A stretch of DNA of 64,000 bases from Chloroflexota bacterium (GTDB lineage Bacteria > Chloroflexota > Anaerolineae > Aggregatilineales > Phototrophicaceae). The DNA is taken from positions 1-64,000 of the forward strand of contig JACAER010000016.1 in NCBI GenBank assembly GCA_013388745.1. Direction: 5' to 3'. The notes under the pieces were generated by a model. The model saw only the letters and a list, made by a program, of their open reading frames with translations. It had not been told where the DNA came from and did no database searches. The position numbers were made by a program, and so were the translations under genes. Positions within the stretch are counted from its first letter, which is position 1. Each line of letters begins with the position of its first letter. Below, one piece after another: positions 49,046 through 58,914 of the stretch.

Positions 49046-50053
49046 ATGTTTATGCCGTTTTCGCATTTCAGCAGCGATCCAGAGGTTATTCGCCGGCGAC
49101 TGCGCGCGCGCCTGACGCTGGCAGAATTTGCGGCGCTGTGTTTTCAGGTGGCGCTGCTGCTGGTGTTTGTCAGCTTCCACGCGCAAAACTTGTACCCGCC
49201 GCACGACTACGACAATTATACCAACACGCTTTACGGCAATTTCTCGCTCTATTATTATGCCTACTGGTTTTTACCGATTTTTGGCTTTCTGGAACGATTG
49301 CCCGGCGAGGCCGGCTACATTCTCTGGAGTCTCGCCAATATCGCAGCGATCTTTTTCGCGGCGCGGGTTTTTGGTGGCACTGGCGCGCTGGCGCTGTTCA
49401 GCTACCAGATGATCTACACGTTGTTTTACGGCCAGATCACCGGTATCCTCGTGGGCGGGCTGGCGCTGTGCTGGTGGGGCATGGCGAACCGTCGCTATCA
49501 CCTCGCGGGGTTGGGGCTGCTGATCGCCTGCACCAAATATCAACTGGGACTGCCGCTCGGTCTGGCGCTGTGGCTGCTCTCGGATTTGTCGTGGCGTGAG
49601 CGCGCGCGCGTGCTTATTGTGCCCGCCGTGATCGCACTAATGTCGCTGGTGATATATCCGCTGTGGCCGCTAGCTGTGCTGAACACTGTGCGCAGCAACC
49701 CACCCAACAATGATGGTAGTCTCTCTGTCTGGCGCTGGCTGGGCGCTGCTGCCCTGGTCTTCTGGCTGCCGCCGCTGCTGCTGCGCCTGCCGCGCGAACG
49801 GCGTTTTGTGGCGCTGGCCGCCGCTGCTGCCCTGGCGCTGCCCTATTACCAGCAAGCCGATCTGTTGGCGCTGTATGTGCTGCCGGTGGGCTGGCTGCCG
49901 CTGCTCGGTAATCTCGGCTATCTGTATCCTGTGTTCGGTTGGGGCGCGCTGCAAGGCTTATGGATTATCCCAGCCATTGCCTATCTCATGGCACTCGGAC
50001 TGCCGCTGTTGCGACGTTTCGTTGCGCCTGTTACGCCGCCCCCAGTGTCTTAA
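49046..50053 (+). CDS. GT87/DUF2029-like polytopic membrane protein
   Basis: ~10 TM helices; FYGQITGILVGGLALCWWGMANRRYHLAGLGLLIACTKYQLGLPL. Confidence 0.75.
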   Translation: MFMPFSHFSSDPEVIRRRLRARLTLAEFAALCFQVALLLVFVSFHAQNLYPPHDYDNYTNTLYGNFSLYYYAYWFLPIFGFLERLPGEAGYILWSLANIAAIFFAARVFGGTGALALFSYQMIYTLFYGQITGILVGGLALCWWGMANRRYHLAGLGLLIACTKYQLGLPLGLALWLLSDLSWRERARVLIVPAVIALMSLVIYPLWPLAVLNTVRSNPPNNDGSLSVWRWLGAAALVFWLPPLLLRLPRERRFVALAAAAALALPYYQQADLLALYVLPVGWLPLLGNLGYLYPVFGWGALQGLWIIPAIAYLMALGLPLLRRFVAPVTPPPVS

Positions 50054-50966
50054 ACGCCGCCTCACGCTGCTTCTGCCGTCGCTGCTGATATAGGTGCCAG
50101 CCGATCACGGTCAGCGGCAGCGCGATACACGCCACAAAATTGCCTGTCGTCAGCGAAATACCCACCGTCATCAGATTCACCGGCACCAACAGCCAGGCGG
50201 GCGCTGTGCCCAGCAGCGCCAACTGTGTGTACAGCAGTCCCAGAGGACTGCCGATCAGCGCGCACGCCTTGCCGATCTCTTTCGACGCCTGGAACTGCCC
50301 ACCCACATACACCAGCGCAGCGATGCAGCCCAGCACGACCAGCCAGACAATTAGTGTCGGGCTGAAGGGCACGGCGAGGCGTTCTGCGCTCAAACGCAAA
50401 AAGCTGAAGATACCCGTTGTTACGCTTGCTGAATACACAAAATTTGCGTCGCCGCCGCGCAGCACCAGCCAGGTGTACAGCCAATCGCTGCGCCACAGCA
50501 GCGGCACGCCCCACAGCAGCCCTGTACACAGCGCCCAGCGCGCCAGCGTTTTACGATCATGGCGCAGCCAATCGACCAGATGCCAGGGCAGCAGAATCAG
50601 CGCGGTCTGGGGCTTCATGGTGATGAGCGCGCCCAGAATCGCGCCGCGCCAGTTACGCCCTATCAGCCGCTCCATACTCCAGAACATCATTTCCACCTGC
50701 CCCGCGCTCAGTTCATGAAAAAACGGGAAAAAGAACACCCACTGCCAGAAGGCTTTGCGGAAAGCGTAGATCAACAGCCCGACGTTCACTACACCCCACA
50801 CGATGAACAGCAGCGGCATGGCATCGTAGCCTGGCAGTGCCAGCAGCGCCCAAAAATATGTAAACGGAAAGGGATAACGGTACAGTGGATTTGAGTACGG
50901 GTCTTGCCCGTTGAGCAGCATTAATCCCGCCAGGTAATTAATCGAAAAATCGTAAGCGTTCATCAT
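50031..50966 (-). CDS. GT87/DUF2029-like polytopic membrane protein (convergent paralog)
   Basis: LLNGQDPYSNPLYRYPFPFTYFWALLALP; ELSAGQVEMMFWSMERLIGRNWRGAILGALITMKPQTALILL. Confidence 0.78.
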   Translation of the reverse strand: MMNAYDFSINYLAGLMLLNGQDPYSNPLYRYPFPFTYFWALLALPGYDAMPLLFIVWGVVNVGLLIYAFRKAFWQWVFFFPFFHELSAGQVEMMFWSMERLIGRNWRGAILGALITMKPQTALILLPWHLVDWLRHDRKTLARWALCTGLLWGVPLLWRSDWLYTWLVLRGGDANFVYSASVTTGIFSFLRLSAERLAVPFSPTLIVWLVVLGCIAALVYVGGQFQASKEIGKACALIGSPLGLLYTQLALLGTAPAWLLVPVNLMTVGISLTTGNFVACIALPLTVIGWHLYQQRRQKQREAAFKTLGAA

Positions 50967-51061
50967 CCCCCTTATGATTCCACTGTCGTAATCGCTCGTG
51001 CCGGATTCGCGCCGCCTTGTGTTATAGTATAGCGGAGACGAACCGCCCTGAAGGATTAACT

Positions 51062-52057
51062 ATGACCAACGCGCCTGTAATGGACATCAAACTGGAAGAA
51101 TTCAGCCAGATCGCCCGCGCTATCGAAGCCGAAGTCGCGCGCGTGATTGTCGGACAGACCGAAGTCGTGCGCAGCGTGATTATCTGCATTCTCGCCGGAC
51201 GCCATGCCTTGCTCGAAGGCGTGCCCGGTCTCGGCAAAACGCAGCTTATCCGTACACTGGCCGACGTGCTCGACCTGAAATTCTCACGCATTCAGTTCAC
51301 ACCCGATCTCATGCCCTCCGACATCGTGGGCACAGATATTCTGGAAGATACGGAAGAGGGCAAGCGTGCTTTCACGTTCCGACCTGGCCCGGTGTTTGCC
51401 AACCTGCTGCTGGCGGACGAAATCAACCGTGCCACGCCCAAAACGCAGTCCGCGCTGCTGGAAGCCATGCAAGAGCAAACGGTGACTGTTGCCAACCGCA
51501 GCTACAAACTGGAACCGCCCTTTTTTGTGCTGGCGACGCAAAACCCGCTCGAAATGGAAGGCACATATCCGCTGCCCGAGGCGCAGCTTGACCGTTTTAT
51601 GTTTAAGGTCAATGTCGAATTTCCATCTGTGCGCGATCTGGTGACGATCATCGAGCGCACCACCGCTACCGATGTGCCGCACGCCGGGCGCGTCGCCGAT
51701 GGCAAGCAGGTCATTGGCATGGGCAAGCTGGCGCTCAATACCCCTATCGCCAGCCATGTCAGCGAATACGTCGCACGCCTGATCGTCGCCAGCCACCCGG
51801 AAGACGCCAGCGCGCCGGAAAAAGTGCGCCAATTCGTGCGCTATGGCGCCAGCCCGCGCGGCGCGCAGGCGCTTATCATCGGCGCCAAGATTCACGCGCT
51901 GCTCGAAGGCCGCTTCAATGTCTCTTTTGAGGATATTCAGTCTGTCGCGCCGGCAGCGCTGCGCCATCGCCTGCTGCTCAACTTCGAGGGCCTGGCCGAA
52001 GGCATTCGCCCCGACAGTATCGTGGCCGATCTCATCCGCAGCATACCCAAAAACTAG
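51062..52057 (+). CDS. MoxR-family AAA+ ATPase
   Basis: LLEGVPGLGKTQLIRTLA, LLADEINRATPKTQSALLEAMQEQTVTV, ATQNPLEMEGTYPLPEAQLDRF. Confidence 0.96.
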   Translation: MTNAPVMDIKLEEFSQIARAIEAEVARVIVGQTEVVRSVIICILAGRHALLEGVPGLGKTQLIRTLADVLDLKFSRIQFTPDLMPSDIVGTDILEDTEEGKRAFTFRPGPVFANLLLADEINRATPKTQSALLEAMQEQTVTVANRSYKLEPPFFVLATQNPLEMEGTYPLPEAQLDRFMFKVNVEFPSVRDLVTIIERTTATDVPHAGRVADGKQVIGMGKLALNTPIASHVSEYVARLIVASHPEDASAPEKVRQFVRYGASPRGAQALIIGAKIHALLEGRFNVSFEDIQSVAPAALRHRLLLNFEGLAEGIRPDSIVADLIRSIPKN

Positions 52058-52072
52058 CCAGTGAAATAAACT

Positions 52073-52975
52073 ATGCCTGAAACCGATCTTCTGCTCGACG
52101 AATCGACGCGGCGCAAGCTCGAACAGATTTCGCTGGTCGCCACGCGCGTGCGCGCCGGCGCGATGAAAGGCGAACGCCGTTCTAACAAACGCGGCACCAG
52201 CATCGAATTCGCCGATTATCGCAACTATGCGCCCGGCGACGATCTGCGCCGTCTCGATTGGAACATCTACGCGCGCCTCGAACGCCCGTATATCAAACTG
52301 CTGGAAGACGAAGAAGACCTCGCGGTACACCTGCTGCTGGACACGTCCGCCAGCATGGATTGGCCGCAAGAAGGCGAACGGGAACTGAACAAACTGCTGT
52401 TCGCCAAGCGGTTGTTCGCTTCCTTGGCCTACGTTTCCCTGCACACCAATGACCGCTTGCTGATGACGGCCCTCACCGACAAAGGACTCGACCATTTTGG
52501 CCCCACCCGCGGACGCGCTCAGAGCGTCGCTATGCTGCGCTTTGTCCACGCGCTCAAACCCGCCGGTTCGACTGATCTGAACGTCATGCTGCGCGACTAT
52601 GCGCTGCGCGGCGGGATGCCAGGGCTGTGTTTCATCATCAGCGATATGTTTTCGCCCTCAGGATACCTTGAGGGCATCAATCAACTACTCGGCAAAGGTT
52701 ACGAGGTCGCCCTGCTGCATCTGCTCTCGCCTGACGAAATCACGCCGCCGCTGACCGGCGATCTACGCCTGATTGACGTGGAAACCGGCACGCCGCAGGA
52801 AGTGAGCGTTGATCCCGGCCTGCGCGAACTGTATATCAAGCGTGTCGAAGCCTGGCGCGACTCGATTCGCGCTGAGTGTGTGCGGCGCGGCATTCACTAC
52901 TTCGCGCTTGACACAACGATGCTGTGGGAAAAAGTTATCCTGTTCGAAATGCGCCGCGCCGGTTTGGTCAAATAG
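52073..52975 (+). CDS. DUF58 domain-containing protein
   Basis: GTSIEFADYRNYAPGDDLRRLDWNIYARLERPYIKLLEDEEDLAVHLLLDTSASM. Confidence 0.94.
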   Translation: MPETDLLLDESTRRKLEQISLVATRVRAGAMKGERRSNKRGTSIEFADYRNYAPGDDLRRLDWNIYARLERPYIKLLEDEEDLAVHLLLDTSASMDWPQEGERELNKLLFAKRLFASLAYVSLHTNDRLLMTALTDKGLDHFGPTRGRAQSVAMLRFVHALKPAGSTDLNVMLRDYALRGGMPGLCFIISDMFSPSGYLEGINQLLGKGYEVALLHLLSPDEITPPLTGDLRLIDVETGTPQEVSVDPGLRELYIKRVEAWRDSIRAECVRRGIHYFALDTTMLWEKVILFEMRRAGLVK

Positions 52976-53014
52976 CGCCGCGCCATGTCCTGAAAATGAA
53001 AGCCCCGGTTGCGC

Positions 53015-54028
53015 CTAAGGGCTTGGCTCCAGACAGCTCGGCAGTTCCGATACATTGCGCGGCCACTCCTGCCCATAAAACGCCAGGTATTCGGAGACAT
53101 GCGCCGACCAGTAATCGGCGTTATGTCCGCCCACCGGGTTAATGATGTACGTATGACGGATGCCGCGCGCGCTCAGGCGGCTGGAGAACAACTGCTGGCT
53201 CTGCCCCGCCAAATCCTCTGCCGCGTTGTCCATATAAATGCGTAAATCGGCTTCCGGCAGCAGCGCCGAATTCAGCGCCATATCCAGCGGACTGAAGGCC
53301 GGCGGCACAACCTGCGGATCATCGGGGAAGACCGCGCCATGCCCGCCGATGATGCCAAAAATATCCGGGTGGCGCAGCCCGATGCTAAAGGCCCAGAAGC
53401 CCCCGCGCGAAATCCCGGCGATCGCCCGCTGTTCGCGATCATTCCATGTACAAAAATCGCGCTCTATGGCCGGAATCAATTCGTCCAAAATCACCGTTTC
53501 ATACGACGGATCAGGCGGAAACGCATTGGTATTGCCCACCACACCCCAGAACGGCATCACGAGAATCATCGGCGGCAGCGCCCCCAACTGAATGCCCTGA
53601 TCGAGCACGCTCACCGCGCCCAAATCTTCCCACTGCGATTCTGTCGCGGCCTGGCCGTGCAGCAGCAGCGCATAGGGGTAGCGCCGCTGCGTTTCGACAT
53701 AACATGGGGGGATATACACCCGGTAGCGGAGATTCTCATCCACGACCTGACTTGGATTGCGATCAAAGCGGATCACCTGCCCGCCCTCTGCCGCGCATGG
53801 GAACGGCGTGGGCGTCGCAGTTTGCACCGGCGCGCGTGTCGGCGCGATCGTGCGTGTCGGCGCGGCCGTGGTAGGCGTGGGCACAGGCGTCCGGCTGGGC
53901 ACGTCGGTGATGATAATCACGGCGGCGGTGGGCTGCGGCGCCATCGGGTCGCAGCTCACCAGCGGCAGACACGTAAAGACGAAAACTATAACGATGAACA
54001 GTTTTTGCACAGGCATAAATGAAGCCAT
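53015..54028 (-). CDS. secreted/lipoprotein esterase (alpha/beta hydrolase, putative esterase family)
   Basis: Lipobox-like LPLVSC; Thr/Pro-rich linker; YPYALLLHGQAATES; RAIAGISRGGFWAFSIGL GxSxG; GGHNADYW. Confidence 0.85.
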   Translation of the reverse strand: MASFMPVQKLFIVIVFVFTCLPLVSCDPMAPQPTAAVIIITDVPSRTPVPTPTTAAPTRTIAPTRAPVQTATPTPFPCAAEGGQVIRFDRNPSQVVDENLRYRVYIPPCYVETQRRYPYALLLHGQAATESQWEDLGAVSVLDQGIQLGALPPMILVMPFWGVVGNTNAFPPDPSYETVILDELIPAIERDFCTWNDREQRAIAGISRGGFWAFSIGLRHPDIFGIIGGHGAVFPDDPQVVPPAFSPLDMALNSALLPEADLRIYMDNAAEDLAGQSQQLFSSRLSARGIRHTYIINPVGGHNADYWSAHVSEYLAFYGQEWPRNVSELPSCLEPSP

Positions 54029-54165
54029 CGGCCTAACATTCGCTCGTTCGATCTCAGAATTATAGCCGCAAGCGCACGCGGCGAAAGTGAGAGCTTGCAC
54101 TTTTTTGACAATTTCACCCTTGTCAATGCCGCTGTTTTCGGCTATATTTTCTTTTACAAATACTT

Positions 54166-54236
54166 GCGGGCGTAATTCAGCGGTAGAATGCTTCCTTGCC
54201 AAGGAAGATGTCACGGGTTCGAATCTCGTCGCCCGC
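54166..54236 (+). tRNA. tRNA-Gly(GCC)
   Basis: GCGGGCG...CGCCCGC acceptor stem, anticodon loop TTGCCAA (anticodon 54198-54200), T arm ACGGG-TTCGAAT-CTCGT; no encoded CCA. Confidence 0.97.
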
Positions 54237-54238
54237 TC

Positions 54239-54265
54239 AAGCCAGTCATAACGACTGGCTTTTTT
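54239..54265 (+). terminator. terminator following tRNA-Gly
   Basis: AAGCCAGTC-ataac-GACTGGCTTTTTT. Confidence 0.85.
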
Positions 54266-54569
54266 ATTCCCCGTCCTCGTCGTTTCTCCCAACTCTGGGT
54301 ATCAGCTTGTGGTCGCTGCCGCGAATCGCCTGCTCCCAGGGTTTTTTGGCCTGCCCGCTGTAGCCGATCTCCCGCATCCGCGCTTCTTCCAGTCGTTCCA
54401 GCGTATCCGCGACCTTGCCGTAATCACTTTCGGGAATGGGGCGGTCAATCCCGTTCTCGCGGTAAACGTAGCCCGTGCCTTTGCACCAGTCACAGTCGCC
54501 GGTTTCGCCCGTGAATTCATCTTCAACCCAGCCGTAGCCGTTGCACGACTCGCAGCGCGCAATCTCCAT
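54264..54569 (-). CDS. small DnaJ-type zinc-finger-like protein
   Basis: CESCNGYGWVEDEFTGETGDCDWCKGTGYVYR: two CxxCxG knuckles. Confidence 0.7.
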   Translation of the reverse strand: MEIARCESCNGYGWVEDEFTGETGDCDWCKGTGYVYRENGIDRPIPESDYGKVADTLERLEEARMREIGYSGQAKKPWEQAIRGSDHKLIPRVGRNDEDGE

Positions 54570-54577
54570 GATGTCCT

Positions 54578-56821
54578 CTACCCCCCCGTGCTGCCTTCGG
54601 GCAGATCCAGTAGATTGTATTCGTTTTCGAACCACCATTCAGGGTAGGGTTCGATCGGCGCGCCAAAATAGATGTCGAGCACGCGCCGCACAATCGGCGC
54701 GGCCACCTCTGAGCCTTCGCGCGAATTCGGCACAACCACGACCACAGCGATCTGCGGGTTTTCGGCGGGTGCGTAAGCCACAAACCAGGCGTTGGGGTAC
54801 TGAATGCCGGTCTGCGCCGTGCCCGTCTTGCCGCATACGGTATACGAGGCATTTTCAAACAAACTGTAGGCCGTGCCCAGACGCTCGTCGGTTGTCACCA
54901 GACACATGCCCGTGCGCACCACGTCGAGCGCTGCGGCGCTCAGCCCCATATCACCCAACGGCGTCGGCGCTGCCGTAAACGTGACCGGCTGCTCGTCCAC
55001 GCCGCCCACCTGCTGCACCACATAGGGGCGGTACAGCGTGCCGCCGTTGGCGATTCCGGCCACCATGCGCGTCATCTGAATGGCGGTCACCTGAATGTCG
55101 AACTGTCCCACGGCGCTCATAATAGCTTCTTCGGCGCTGTCAATCGTCGGCAGTTCAGCCGCCGCCTCTGCCATCACCGGTTCGAGTCCCGTCGGCGCGC
55201 CTAATCCCATGCGCCGCGCATAATCCACCAGCGTTTGCGGCCCGACATCGCGATACAACAGCGCGCCGTACTGGTAGAAAAACGGGTTGCACGAAGCGGC
55301 CAATGCCTGCGCAATCGTGATTTCACCCGCCGCGTCCAGCCCGTCGGTATTGCGCCAATCGACACGAAACTCGCGCGTGTCGCCATAGGGGCGGCCATCC
55401 CAGCGCAGTTGACAATCGAAAAATTCTGTCGGGCTGATGAGATTTTCGTTGACGGCGGCAGCCGTAGTGATGATTTTGAAGGTTGAACCGGGGAAATATT
55501 GATCCTGCGTCGCATGATTACGCAGCGGCTGCCGAAACTGACTGCTGGTAATGGCAGTGATCGCCTGTGTGCGGAAATCTCCCGGATAGGCGCTGTTAGG
55601 GTCGAACAGCGCTGGATCGAAGCCCGGATAACTGGCGAGCGCCAGCAGCGCCCCGCTGTTGACATCCATCACGATCACTGCGCCGCCTGGCGAAAACTGC
55701 GCCCAGTTATTCTGCGCATAATTGAACGCATCCGCCAGCGCTTGCGCCGCTGCGCGCTGCAAGCCGCGATCAATCGTCAACGTTATCGATGTCGATGCGC
55801 TGCCTTCGCTGCTGGCCAGCTCGCGCAGCACCGCGCCGCCCGGTTCAATAATACGCACCACGCGCGACGGGGTCCCGCCCAGTTCGCGCTCATAGGCCTG
55901 CTCTGCCCCCATCTGGCCGACCAGATCGCCCTCGGCGGCGCCGCCTGCGAGGTCACTGGCCTGTGCCTGACCTAAATAGCCGGTGATATGCAGCGCCGCG
56001 CCGTTCCAGTCGTAGCGCCGCCGTGTATACGGGAAAAAGAGGTTCGTGCCCGGCGCAACCCCACACACCGATTGCAGTTCGCCGCTGCTCTGCGCATATA
56101 AATCGTTGTCCATTTCCCCCAGAAAAAACACGGTTTCCGGCGCATAGGCCGCGAAATACTGCACCAGCGTCGGCCGCCATGTACGCAGCAGCCGCGCCAG
56201 CAGATCAATGCAGCCTTCGACATCCGCCATGTTCTGCTGCGCCGACCACATCGCTACTACCGAGCCGCCTTCTTCGACCAGTAGTTGCCCATTGCGGTCA
56301 TAAATGTTACCGCGCGCGGGACGGCGTGCCTGCACATCGACGCGCGCCCCTTCGGCCAGCCCGGACAGAATATCCATGCTCGACCAGGCGATGCGCCAGG
56401 CGCTGCCTTCGTCGATCAGGCGCATCACACGCCCTGTATCATTGATCATCGCGAAGCCTTCAGATTCGAGACTCACATCGTAACGTACCGCTGCGGTTGT
56501 GCCTTGCAGCGTGGTTTCGTAGATCGTGAACAGCAGATTGCTGATCCCAATAGCCTGTGTGACCTGCTCATAGCGCGCTTGAAACACCGACTGTGGATAG
56601 CGTTCACGGCTTGGGGTGCTCACCAGCGCGTACATGGCGGCGTAATTGCTCGTGTTCCACGCCTCTAGGAATGTCTGCACGACTTCCTGTGGGGTTTGCC
56701 GCGTCAACACCGGTAGAATCGGCGCCCCGCCGTCCTCACTGCCTGTGCCGCCACATGCCGCCAGGGTCAACGCCAGCCCCACTATCACAACGCTCAGCAT
56801 CAATTTCATCATCGACAGCAT
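54578..56821 (-). CDS. penicillin-binding protein with NTF2-like (MecA_N) N-terminal domain
   Basis: Lipobox LALTLAAC; VVQTFLEAWNTSNYAAMYALVS; transpeptidase motifs STFK, SCN, KTGTA. Confidence 0.92.
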   Translation of the reverse strand: MLSMMKLMLSVVIVGLALTLAACGGTGSEDGGAPILPVLTRQTPQEVVQTFLEAWNTSNYAAMYALVSTPSRERYPQSVFQARYEQVTQAIGISNLLFTIYETTLQGTTAAVRYDVSLESEGFAMINDTGRVMRLIDEGSAWRIAWSSMDILSGLAEGARVDVQARRPARGNIYDRNGQLLVEEGGSVVAMWSAQQNMADVEGCIDLLARLLRTWRPTLVQYFAAYAPETVFFLGEMDNDLYAQSSGELQSVCGVAPGTNLFFPYTRRRYDWNGAALHITGYLGQAQASDLAGGAAEGDLVGQMGAEQAYERELGGTPSRVVRIIEPGGAVLRELASSEGSASTSITLTIDRGLQRAAAQALADAFNYAQNNWAQFSPGGAVIVMDVNSGALLALASYPGFDPALFDPNSAYPGDFRTQAITAITSSQFRQPLRNHATQDQYFPGSTFKIITTAAAVNENLISPTEFFDCQLRWDGRPYGDTREFRVDWRNTDGLDAAGEITIAQALAASCNPFFYQYGALLYRDVGPQTLVDYARRMGLGAPTGLEPVMAEAAAELPTIDSAEEAIMSAVGQFDIQVTAIQMTRMVAGIANGGTLYRPYVVQQVGGVDEQPVTFTAAPTPLGDMGLSAAALDVVRTGMCLVTTDERLGTAYSLFENASYTVCGKTGTAQTGIQYPNAWFVAYAPAENPQIAVVVVVPNSREGSEVAAPIVRRVLDIYFGAPIEPYPEWWFENEYNLLDLPEGSTGG

Positions 56822-56939
56822 CCAACTTGACCATCAGCACCCTACTATAACGGCTGGCCTGGAGCGCGTCTAGACTTAACCCTGACTGGCAGCCTATGCC
56901 TTTTGTGCCTACAATTGGCGCAGATCGAGAATCGCGTTT

Positions 56940-58490
56940 GTGTTTGAGGCGCTTATGCTGGCGATTGCCCGTGCCTGTGCTCTGGTCGGTCTGGAAGGCA
57001 GTATTGTTGAAGTCGAAACCGACTTCAATCCGCGCGCCGGCATTCCCGCTTTTACCATCGTCGGCCTGCCCGACAGTGCCGTGCGCGAAAGCCGCGAGCG
57101 TGTGCGCGCGGCTATCAAAAACAGCGGCCTGCAATTCCCCCCGAAAATTTATGTCGTCAATCTCTCGCCGGCAGACCTGCCCAAGCATGGCCCGGCTTAT
57201 GATCTGGCGATCGCCGTCGGCGTGCTGGCTGCCACCGATCAAATGCCGCTGGGCGCGCTCGATCAGGCTATGTTCATCGGCGAGTTGTCGCTGGATGGCA
57301 GCATTCGCCATGTCAACGGCGTGATGGCCATGACGCATACAGCGCAGCAGGCTGGCCTGCAAACCGTTTATGTGGCCGCAGACGACGCGCCGGAAGCCAG
57401 TCTGGTTCAGGGTATCGAAGTGATCCCGCTGCAATCGCTCGGCCAACTGGTCGAACATCTGTATGGCCTGAGCCGCATCCCGCCCTATCAGCCGCCGCCC
57501 CTGGCGCTGGATGAAGCCCCCATTCTGGATGGACTCACGGACTTCGCCGATGTACGCGGACAGGAACACGTCAAGCGCGCGCTGGAAATCGCCGCGGGCG
57601 GCAGCCACAACGTGCTGATGAAAGGCCCGCCCGGTGTCGGCAAAAGCCTGCTGGCGCGTGCCCTGCCCGGTATTCTGCCTTCCCTCACCATGAACGAAGC
57701 GCTGGAAGTCACGCGCATTTATTCGGTGGCCGATCTGTTGCAGGGACAGCCCCTGCTGCGTGCCCGCCCCTTTCGCGCGCCGCATCATACCATCTCACAG
57801 GCCGGCCTGGTCGGCGGGGGCGCGGTGCCGCGTCCCGGCGAAATCAGCCTCGCGCATCGCGGCGTGCTGTTCCTCGACGAACTGGTGGAATTCAGCCCCA
57901 AAACGCTGGAGGTGCTGCGCCAGCCGATTGAAGACAAGATCGTGACCATCAGCCGCGCCAAAGGCACACTCACTTTTCCCGCCAACTTCCTGCTGTTGGG
58001 CGCGATGAATCCCTGCCCCTGTGGCTATTTCATGGATGCGGTCAAACCCTGCACCTGCACCCCGACCATGATTACGCGCTATCAGGGACGCATCTCCGGC
58101 CCGCTGCTCGATCGCATCGATATTCACGTCGATGTGCCGCGTGTGGACTACGAAAAACTGATGGGGTCGCCGCAGGGCGAGACGTCGCTCCAGATACGCG
58201 CGCGCGTAGAACGCGCCCGCCAGCGCCAGCGCGAACGCTTCAAAGATACGCCCGGTCTGTTCGCCAACTCCGATATGGGCGCCGGGCAGGTGCAAAAATT
58301 CTGTGCCCTGACCGACCCCGCGCGCCAACTGCTTGAAGTGTCTGTCAAGCGAATGCAGTTGAGCGCCCGTGCCTATCACCGCACACTCAAACTCAGCCGC
58401 ACACTCGCCGATCTCGAAGATCACGACATTATCCAACCGCATCATGTCGCCGAAGCGCTGCAATATCGCCCGCGCCCACAGTCATTCTGA
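56940..58490 (+). CDS. comM: YifB/ComM family Mg-chelatase-like AAA ATPase
   Basis: VEVETDFNPRAGIPAFTIVGLPDSAVRESRERVRAAI, GPPGVGKSLLARALPGILP, FRAPHHTISQAGLVGGG, GAMNPCPCGY. Confidence 0.95.
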   Translation: MFEALMLAIARACALVGLEGSIVEVETDFNPRAGIPAFTIVGLPDSAVRESRERVRAAIKNSGLQFPPKIYVVNLSPADLPKHGPAYDLAIAVGVLAATDQMPLGALDQAMFIGELSLDGSIRHVNGVMAMTHTAQQAGLQTVYVAADDAPEASLVQGIEVIPLQSLGQLVEHLYGLSRIPPYQPPPLALDEAPILDGLTDFADVRGQEHVKRALEIAAGGSHNVLMKGPPGVGKSLLARALPGILPSLTMNEALEVTRIYSVADLLQGQPLLRARPFRAPHHTISQAGLVGGGAVPRPGEISLAHRGVLFLDELVEFSPKTLEVLRQPIEDKIVTISRAKGTLTFPANFLLLGAMNPCPCGYFMDAVKPCTCTPTMITRYQGRISGPLLDRIDIHVDVPRVDYEKLMGSPQGETSLQIRARVERARQRQRERFKDTPGLFANSDMGAGQVQKFCALTDPARQLLEVSVKRMQLSARAYHRTLKLSRTLADLEDHDIIQPHHVAEALQYRPRPQSF

Positions 58491-58503
58491 CACATAACGC
58501 AGT

Positions 58504-58526
58504 AGGGGGCTTTAACTTAGCCCCCT
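58504..58526. terminator. rho-independent-like hairpin after comM
   Basis: AGGGGGCT-ttaactt-AGCCCCCTGTTCT. Confidence 0.6.
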
Positions 58527-58567
58527 GTTCTCATCTCACGGTCTTGAAAACTCGAACGCCAATCACT

Positions 58568-58905
58568 CTACTGTGGCGCGCCGTCTGTAATCCAGCGGAT
58601 GAGCAGTTCAAGCTGATGTTCGGTCAACTGCGCGCAGTGCCCGCTGGTCAGCACCTCGATCATCCGGCTTTCATCCGGGCTGCCCGGTACAACCACCGCG
58701 CCGTTCGTGCTGCCGACTATCGTGCTGGCGTAGTCCGTCAGCCGCAGCCCCGCCGAAGGCATCGGCCCATGACAGCCGCCGCATTCCTGCGTGAACAGCG
58801 GTTGCAGAATAGCATAGGTCGGGTCGCCTTCGAAGTCTTCCGGCCTGATAAATACCCATGATCGTCGCCAGTCCGGGCGCGTCAAAGCCCGCGTAGCGCC
58901 ATTCA
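58568..58905 (-). pseudogene. 5'-truncated c-type cytochrome-like gene, C-terminal fragment
   Basis: RPEDFEGDPTYAILQPLFTQECGGCHGPMPSAGLRLTDYASTIVGSTNGAVVVPGSPDESRMIEVLTSGHCAQLTEHQLELLIRWITDGAPQ*; upstream sequence does not continue as a plausible protein in the same frame. Confidence 0.7.
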
Positions 58906-58914
58906 ACGCCGTGA

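Noticed and set aside
54188-54514. Plus-strand ORF overlapping tRNA-Gly
   Set aside because: Begins inside the tRNA and runs through its terminator; not credible.
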